Below the pieces are notes generated by a model. That model did not search any database. It was given only the letters and a program-made list of their open reading frames with translations, and was not told the origin of the DNA. This document shows, in pieces, positions 30,516-34,167 of a stretch of 34,167 nt of DNA. This DNA is from a virus. The position numbers and the translations under genes were made by a program. The stretch's first letter is position 1. Each line of letters starts with the position of its first letter. The stretch is taken from IMG/VR virus record IMGVR_UViG_3300007513_001452, positions 1-34,167 of that record. One strand, written 5' to 3'.

Positions 30516-30743
30516 ATGTTTGTTGATTTGTTGTAAACTCCGCGTCACAACGGGACAGGCAACATTGAAGACAAAATAGTAATATCAAAACTGAGAATGA
30601 TTTTGGAGTTGGGGAATAAAGTCCTCACGACACATGGGGAAGAGTCCTTGTGTGTTAATGACCAAGCCCTTCTTTCGTCCTGGGCGGCGAGTTTCCACGG
30701 GTCAGTAATCAAAAAACCGCTTATCAATACTAAAACAAAATAA
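30516..30743 (+). pseudogene. Second interrupted reading frame; possible 48-aa protein from ATG 30597
   Basis: ATG 30516 gives MFVDLL and a TAA at 30534; the same frame then continues to TAA 30741-30743. The continuation contains GTGNIEDKIVISKLRMILELG and then KVLTTHGEESLCVNDQALLS, which reads as a genuine helical protein. ATG 30597 would give 48 aa, but it has no clear ribosome-binding site and would cut a convincing helix. Gene remnant, use of a rare start (ATT 30564), or interrupted gene are all open. An opposite-strand frame at 30545-30877 overlaps but has no protein-like features. Confidence 0.4.
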
Positions 30744-30773
30744 TAGATGGTAACATTATAGTGGTGGTAAGAC

Positions 30774-30800
30774 CCCCGGGGCCAGAACATGGCTCCGGGG
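30774..30800 (+). promoter_or_regulatory. GC-rich hairpin in the leader of the P-loop kinase gene
   Basis: CCCCGGGGCC (30774-30783) pairs with GGCTCCGGGG (30791-30800) over 10 bp with one G-U pair and a 7-nt loop. No clear U-tract follows (TTATATAATA), so it is either a weak terminator for the interrupted frames or a transcript-stabilising or processing hairpin 27 nt before the kinase start. Confidence 0.55.
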
Positions 30801-30827
30801 TTATATAATATAAAAGAGAAAACTGAA

Positions 30828-31373
30828 ATGGGATTATTGACAAAGAAACCATATGATAACCAAATAACAGATGACACATCAATATTTTATAACAATCATG
30901 AATTTTCTGATGAGTTTGAATATTGGGCAGAAAATAAAGACCTCCCGGTCGTGAACATTTGTATCGGATTTCCAAAGTGTGGAAAGACTACACATATTCA
31001 GAATAGGGGACTTGTGGGAATGAATTTTCCGGGGATACCTATATCTGAATTGAGGAGGTCGGACGATGAGGGGGACAGGGTGATTCATGTAATGTCTCCG
31101 TCAGAGGTTTCGAGGAGAAGAAAACTAAATAAAATTATCAAGAACAAGGATTCTGTCATTGTGGACGGAGAGAATCTGACGGTAAAAGAACGAGAAAAAA
31201 TACTGGATAGGTTTCCTATATACTACAAGAAGATTGCAGTAATATGGGAATTGACTGATAACGAACTACTTGAACGTGGGTGTTCTCAAGAAGAACTCGC
31301 AGAAAAAGGAAAACTCTATGAAAGACCGGATGCAAACGAAGGTTTTGACGAATTCTTTTATATACTCTCATAG
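30828..31373 (+). CDS. P-loop kinase, polynucleotide-kinase-like
   Basis: A 181-aa P-loop protein with Walker A GFPKCGKT (47-54), a DGEN (113-116) at the position of the nucleotide-kinase 'DnTN', the lid-like helix after it, and a C-terminal YERPDANEGFDEFFYI, which matches the 'f..Pt..EGFdei' end of AAA_33 / polynucleotide 5'-kinase domains. Likely a small-molecule or 5'-OH nucleic-acid kinase; no phosphatase domain is attached, unlike T4 Pnk. Start chosen at ATG 30828; an in-frame ATG at 30789 lies in the loop of the hairpin and has no ribosome-binding site. The end overlaps the membrane-protein gene by 56 nt. Confidence 0.72.
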   Translation: MGLLTKKPYDNQITDDTSIFYNNHEFSDEFEYWAENKDLPVVNICIGFPKCGKTTHIQNRGLVGMNFPGIPISELRRSDDEGDRVIHVMSPSEVSRRRKLNKIIKNKDSVIVDGENLTVKEREKILDRFPIYYKKIAVIWELTDNELLERGCSQEELAEKGKLYERPDANEGFDEFFYILS

Positions 31374-31719
31374 CAACGTGCTGCTCCTGGGGGCCATAAT
31401 TGCCTTTGGGCTTTTATGTTCTCTTTACGTCACGGGTTTTGGTCTTGTCGGTGTCTTGGCAACATTGAGTGGCATTGGATATTTGGCATGGATGAATGGT
31501 CACGAATCTGGTACAATAGTGGCAGTAGAATCAACTCTGAAATATTTGATAGAGGATGGATTTCTTGAAAAAGAAGTTATAGACGAAGAGATTCAGGTAT
31601 ATAGAGTTGATAATTTGATATATACAGAAAAGTGTGAGTGTGGTGAACGGTTAATTGTGAACGAATCAGTAACAAAGGGACATAGAGAAAATGGCAAAGA
31701 TTACGAAAAAGAAGAATAA
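31318..31719 (+). CDS. Small two-helix membrane protein
   Basis: A 133-aa protein with two predicted membrane helices at about 20-38 (NVLLLGAIIAFGLLCSLYV) and 41-58 (FGLVGVLATLSGIGYLAW), then a soluble acidic C-terminal part with KCECGE (106-111). ATG 31318 has AAGGA 7 nt upstream and lies inside the kinase gene (56-nt overlap). Short, N-terminally anchored proteins of this kind are common in T4-like phages; a holin is possible from topology, but the long polar tail argues against it. Function unknown. Confidence 0.68.
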   Translation: MKDRMQTKVLTNSFIYSHSNVLLLGAIIAFGLLCSLYVTGFGLVGVLATLSGIGYLAWMNGHESGTIVAVESTLKYLIEDGFLEKEVIDEEIQVYRVDNLIYTEKCECGERLIVNESVTKGHRENGKDYEKEE

Positions 31720-31939
31720 CCTTCCGAGAAACTGGAATGCCGTGGATGCCCATTTCCGAAATTCTGCGGGGGCCATGAAAGACAGGAGGGCTGGGCGTGC
31801 TGGAGCAAGCAATAATAATCGCGATTATCTCGATTCTTATTATGAAGACATGGAGGATGATTTGGAAAATTATTTCCTTGATTCTTTTGTGGACGATAAT
31901 TCTGGTGTCGGCAGCGGTTCTGGCAGCGAAGGTGGTTGA
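31691..31939 (+). CDS. Small charged hypothetical protein (82 aa)
   Basis: An 82-aa protein with a basic N-terminus (KITKKKNNLPRNWN), a basic middle (MKDRRAGRAG) and an acidic, Tyr/Asp-rich tail (DYLDSYYEDMEDDLENYFLD) ending in a Gly/Ser run. AAGGGA lies about 9 nt before ATG 31691. It overlaps the membrane-protein gene by 29 nt. Its second half is also open in another frame with a very strong internal Shine-Dalgarno (see 31797). Function unknown. Confidence 0.55.
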   Translation: MAKITKKKNNLPRNWNAVDAHFRNSAGAMKDRRAGRAGASNNNRDYLDSYYEDMEDDLENYFLDSFVDDNSGVGSGSGSEGG

Positions 31940-31940
31940 T
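31797..31940 (+). other. Possible overprinted hydrophobic N-terminal extension in front of the sigma-like gene
   Basis: GTG 31797 is preceded by AGGAGGG (31784-31790) at 6-nt spacing, the best ribosome-binding site in this region. From it the frame of the sigma-like gene is open and encodes two very hydrophobic segments (QAIIIAIISILIM and IISLILLWTIILVSAAVLAA) before the ATG at 31941. The same bases encode the acidic tail of the 31691 protein. Either a membrane-anchored 158-aa form exists or the hydrophobicity is a frame-shift shadow of Asp/Glu codons. Confidence 0.35.
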
Positions 31941-32273
31941 ATGGACATTCCTTCATTGATAGAAGATTTTCAATATCATGGGACAACTCAAGATGATTAT
32001 GGATCATGGAATTTTTTTCGAGAGATTCCTTCTCCTATACCCAGTCCAGAAGAAATTATTATTTTTAGAGAGAGTCTTGGTAATGTGTATTCGTCTATGA
32101 GAACGTTGCCTAAAAATGATGTTGATGTTTTTATGACGAAGCATTTTGATAATTGTAAGATTAGTGAAATCTCTAATGAATATGGAGTGTCTCGTTCGAG
32201 GATATATACTTCATTAAAAAATACAAGAAAATCTATTAGACAAAATCTTCAAAACAAAGGGCAATTATTTTAA
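31941..32273 (+). CDS. Small sigma-70 region-4-like HTH protein
   Basis: A 110-aa protein whose C-terminal half is a sigma-70 region-4-type HTH: NVYSSMRTLPKNDVDVF (the 'LP...R.v..l' helix), then CKISEISNEYGVSRSRIYTSL (73-92, the EIA-like helix and recognition helix) and a basic end KNTRKSIRQNL. The N-terminal half is polar and Pro-rich (IPSPIPSPEE). It could be a phage sigma factor or sigma-like co-activator for middle or late transcription; region 2 is not present, so promoter melting would need a partner. ATG 31941 has GAAGG 8 nt upstream; a longer GTG-started form is possible. The stop overlaps the next ATG by one base. Confidence 0.7.
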   Translation: MDIPSLIEDFQYHGTTQDDYGSWNFFREIPSPIPSPEEIIIFRESLGNVYSSMRTLPKNDVDVFMTKHFDNCKISEISNEYGVSRSRIYTSLKNTRKSIRQNLQNKGQLF

Positions 32274-32455
32274 TGCCAGTATATGAATACGAATGTAAAA
32301 AGTGTGAACATACTTTTGAAGAACTCCAAAAGGTGACAGACAAGCCTCTCAAGAAATGCCCAGAGTGCGGAGCAAAGAAGGGGCTTGTCAAGTTATTATC
32401 CAGTTCGTCGTTGCAATTTAATGGCGAAGGTTGGACCCCAAAGTTTCATAACTAA
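32273..32455 (+). CDS. FmdB-family zinc ribbon protein
   Basis: A 60-aa zinc ribbon of the FmdB/CxxC_CxxC_SSSS type: MPVYEYEC with C8/C11, second knuckle C29/C32 in KKCPECG, then the diagnostic serine run LLSSSSLQF and GEGW. It is proposed to regulate or bind nucleic acid, but no function is established for phage versions. It starts in a TAATG overlap with the sigma-like gene. A second FmdB-like gene lies at 33693. Confidence 0.88.
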   Translation: MPVYEYECKKCEHTFEELQKVTDKPLKKCPECGAKKGLVKLLSSSSLQFNGEGWTPKFHN

Positions 32456-32472
32456 CAAAAGGAAATAATGTA

Positions 32473-32673
32473 ATGGGTAAGGTGAAAGAAATTCAAATGG
32501 TGTTGGATAATATTGCACATGATGTTGCTGCTGCTGGCATTCGTGGGCAACTTTTTGAGGATAGCATTCGAGAAGAGGCAAAGATTTACGGTGTTTCAGA
32601 TTATTTCATTAATCAGTATATGGAAGATGTTGAGTCTCTTAATCATATTAACAGAGACATGTATGATGGATAA
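32473..32673 (+). CDS. Small hypothetical protein (66 aa)
   Basis: A 66-aa acidic helical protein (GKVKEIQMVLDNIAHDVAAA, then FEDSIREEAKIYGVSDYFI). AAAGGAAAT precedes the ATG. No motif is recognisable, although the end (GVSDYFINQYMEDV) could be part of a helical bundle. It overlaps the start of the nucleotidyltransferase gene by 11 nt. Function unknown. Confidence 0.62.
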   Translation: MGKVKEIQMVLDNIAHDVAAAGIRGQLFEDSIREEAKIYGVSDYFINQYMEDVESLNHINRDMYDG

Positions 32674-33460
32674 TGAGATTGAAAGGTTTTTTCGTGATGA
32701 TTTTAGGGAAATTGGTTATTTAATTAAAGAAGATGTTTCTGGTAAGTTAATTTTGCCGGAGAGAAAAATACAGGACAAGTGGGCCGAGCCAGTTAATGAA
32801 ATTGTTTCTTTTTTGGTTGAAAATTTACCAAGAGAAAATCTTCATAGTATTTATTTGAGGGGGTCTGCTTCTTGTGGATGTGCAATAGAAAATGTTTCTG
32901 ATTTGGATTTTGTTTTATTGTTCAGACAGCATTATTCTGCGGACTATATAGAGGAGATTATAAACAACTACATTACTAAAAAATATCCATTTATTAAGTA
33001 TGTAGAAATTGATTGTTCGTTTATGGGGTTTCTTGATGAACAAAATAAATGGTTATTTAAAGTTTCTACGAAGCATTTATATGGAATTAACATATTAGAT
33101 ACAATTGGTGATGTTAGTCTTTTGGATGTTCCTAAGTTTGTTGATGGGTATATTTTTCATAATGCGAAAGATAAATTTAAAAACGATTTGCATATTGATA
33201 GATGTACGTCAATAATGAAGACAATTATGCGAGAGTTGTTTGGAACTGTGGCACATAAAGAAAAAGTTTGGACTAGAAGTATGTACTATTGTTTTCATTA
33301 TTTTGTAAAGAATTATCCAGATGCAGAGGACATAGCCAAAAAAATAGTATATTATGCAATTAACCCGACAAATGATGTAGATGTAGTGTTTAATATTATT
33401 GATGAAGCGAGTTCTTGGTGGACTCGTAGAATTGTTATGAATGTTGATAATGTTGTTTAG
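32663..33460 (+). CDS. Nucleotidyltransferase-fold protein (pol-beta/ANT-like)
   Basis: A 265-aa protein with the minimal nucleotidyltransferase signature: the helix-turn LRGSASCGCAIENVSDLDFVL gives G67-S68 and the metal pair D80/D82, and VEIDCSF (D117) supplies the third acid. The rest is helical, ending with a long C-terminal half that resembles aminoglycoside adenylyltransferases or other NTases that add NMP to a hydroxyl. A substrate (small molecule, protein or RNA) cannot be inferred. Two ATG codons (32663, 32666) compete. The gene is markedly more A+T-rich than its immediate downstream neighbours and similar in feel to the glycan island. Confidence 0.78.
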   Translation: MMDNEIERFFRDDFREIGYLIKEDVSGKLILPERKIQDKWAEPVNEIVSFLVENLPRENLHSIYLRGSASCGCAIENVSDLDFVLLFRQHYSADYIEEIINNYITKKYPFIKYVEIDCSFMGFLDEQNKWLFKVSTKHLYGINILDTIGDVSLLDVPKFVDGYIFHNAKDKFKNDLHIDRCTSIMKTIMRELFGTVAHKEKVWTRSMYYCFHYFVKNYPDAEDIAKKIVYYAINPTNDVDVVFNIIDEASSWWTRRIVMNVDNVV

Positions 33461-33475
33461 AAAGGAAATTTTTTG

Positions 33476-33685
33476 ATGGAAAAGCAAATGGGTCTTCGAC
33501 AACAAGTAAAAAAGGGCCTTATAAGTATTGATGAGGCACTTGTAATCTCCGAAGGATATAACGAGACTATTCGCGAATGGTTGTTGCGAAGAAAGAAGTC
33601 AAACGTTTCTGTCCGAAAGGAAAAGGAAGCAAAGAAGCCTTCAAAGCGAAAGAAGAAATCCCGCCACAAGAAGAAGAGGAGTTAG
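33476..33685 (+). CDS. Small, strongly basic hypothetical protein (69 aa)
   Basis: A 69-aa protein with a helical N-terminal half (LRQQVKKGLISIDEALVI) and a very lysine/arginine-rich tail (RKEKEAKKPSKRKKKSRHKK). Such a tail indicates nucleic-acid binding. ATG 33476 follows AAAGGA by about 9 nt (TTG 33473 also possible). It is followed 7 nt later by the second FmdB gene. Function unknown. Confidence 0.68.
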   Translation: MEKQMGLRQQVKKGLISIDEALVISEGYNETIREWLLRRKKSNVSVRKEKEAKKPSKRKKKSRHKKKRS

Positions 33686-33692
33686 TTTCAAT

Positions 33693-34040
33693 ATGCCCTG
33701 GTATGACTATCAATGCCGCTCATGCGATCATGAATTCACAGAAACTTTGGTAATGGCTGACCGAGACAAGCCCACGCGAAGAAAGTGCCCAGACTGTGGT
33801 CGAAAAACTGTCAGTAAGTTGATTGGGAACGTCATGATGGGAGATTCTGCACATCTTGAGACAATGGGATCTAAACCAGACGAGTCATACCGGGAAGTGG
33901 TTTCGCGGATCAATGAGACATCGGGAATTAAAGGAACGCGATATGAGGTTCAAGACCGAATTAGTGAAAAATCTAAGAATTTCAGGAAGTTTAATACAGA
34001 TTATGATATTAAAAAGGAAGTGGGCGATAGATTAAAGTAG
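33693..34040 (+). CDS. FmdB-family zinc ribbon protein, long form
   Basis: A 115-aa protein with an N-terminal FmdB-type zinc ribbon (MPWYDYQC, C8/C11; RKCPDCG, C32/C35) and an added 70-residue charged tail (ESYREVVSRINETSG, then basic). The SSSS run of the short family member is replaced by KLIGNVMMGD. AGGAG lies upstream. It is paralogous in fold to the 60-aa protein at 32273. Function unknown; nucleic-acid-associated regulation is a guess. Confidence 0.83.
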   Translation: MPWYDYQCRSCDHEFTETLVMADRDKPTRRKCPDCGRKTVSKLIGNVMMGDSAHLETMGSKPDESYREVVSRINETSGIKGTRYEVQDRISEKSKNFRKFNTDYDIKKEVGDRLK

Positions 34041-34049
34041 GAGAATAAA

Positions 34050-34167
34050 ATGAGTGAATTTGTCCATGAGCCACCAGTTGAATTAGATTATGAACCCATA
34101 AGCGTTACATATAAAAATGGAACGCGATACTATGAAGTCGAACCCGGAGTACGTTATCCGAGTATGA
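34050..34167 (+). CDS. Start of a probable PD-(D/E)XK exonuclease (cut by window end)
   Basis: Only the first 39 codons are present. The segment NGTRYYEVEPGVRYPSM resembles the N-terminal 'g.RyY...g..yPSvTtvL' motif of MGME1/Cas4-like PD-(D/E)XK exonucleases common in T4-like marine phages. The catalytic residues lie outside the window. GTAGGAG precedes ATG 34050. It is a tentative call from a short motif. Confidence 0.45.
   Translation, partial: MSEFVHEPPVELDYEPISVTYKNGTRYYEVEPGVRYPSM

Noticed and set aside
30789-30827. Upstream ATG for the P-loop kinase
   Set aside because: It lies in the loop of the GC-rich hairpin (30774-30800), which would hide it, and it has no ribosome-binding site.
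30545-30877. 110-codon minus-strand frame across the gene-poor region
   Set aside because: No ribosome-binding site, odd composition, and it overlaps both the + strand frame 30516-30743 and the kinase gene start.
1-34167. CRISPR arrays, insertion sequences, integrase or attachment sites at the island ends
   Set aside because: No spaced short direct repeats, transposase or recombinase genes were seen, and I could find no matching direct repeats by eye near 4280 and 27190.

Overview
This window looks like part of the genome of a large lytic tailed dsDNA phage, not of a cell. All genes are on the + strand and packed head to tail, mostly with 1-14 nt overlaps. The flanks carry phage nucleotide-metabolism and replication genes: thyX, a monomeric B12-dependent ribonucleotide reductase, a RuvC-like resolvase, a T4-RNase H-type FEN nuclease, a polynucleotide-kinase-like P-loop protein, a sigma-region-4-like protein, zinc ribbons, and the start of a probable PD-(D/E)XK exonuclease. 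These genes are mixed with many very small ORFans. A T4-related myovirus of an alphaproteobacterium-like aquatic host is a reasonable guess, but no structural gene is present to confirm it.

Layout. (1) 1-4278: DNA precursor and recombination genes, a strong sigma70-like promoter at 2923-2950, small ORFans, a DUF3293-like protein and a stand-alone winged-helix protein closed by a very strong terminator (4233-4278). (2) 4294-27091: about 23 kb and 29 consecutive genes of glycan chemistry. It holds about ten glycosyltransferases of several folds, four methyltransferases, two 2OG-Fe(II) oxygenases, sugar epimerase/dehydratase/reductase/ketoisomerase enzymes, two DegT aminotransferases, a sugar formyltransferase and a PIG-L deacetylase. 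It also holds a WbqC-like protein, a SIS-HAD fusion, and a trio of GT29 (sialyltransferase-like), CMP-sugar synthetase-like and HpcH/HpaI aldolase. This block is much more A+T-rich than the flanks (for example 11 G/C in the 60 bases from 17761, against 31 in the 60 bases from 27901). (3) 27094-27253: a weak terminator candidate and a second copy of the promoter seen at 2923. (4) 27282-30298: an unrecognised 383-aa protein, a degenerate methyltransferase, RNase H and small ORFans. (5) 30299-30827: a 530-bp stretch without a normal gene, holding interleaved inverted repeats, two interrupted reading frames and a GC-rich hairpin. (6) 30828-34167: kinase, membrane protein, sigma-like HTH, two FmdB-type zinc ribbons, a nucleotidyltransferase and the truncated exonuclease.

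How it may work together (inference). The island can supply unusual activated sugars: a possible CMP-ulosonic or sialic-type sugar, N-formylated amino-deoxy sugars and C-methylated sugars. It also supplies a battery of cytosolic glycosyltransferases to assemble them. No Wzx/Wzy, no initiating phosphoglycosyltransferase and no membrane-spanning protein is visible in the island. The acceptor may therefore be a phage component in the cytoplasm (virion protein or DNA) rather than an exported capsule.
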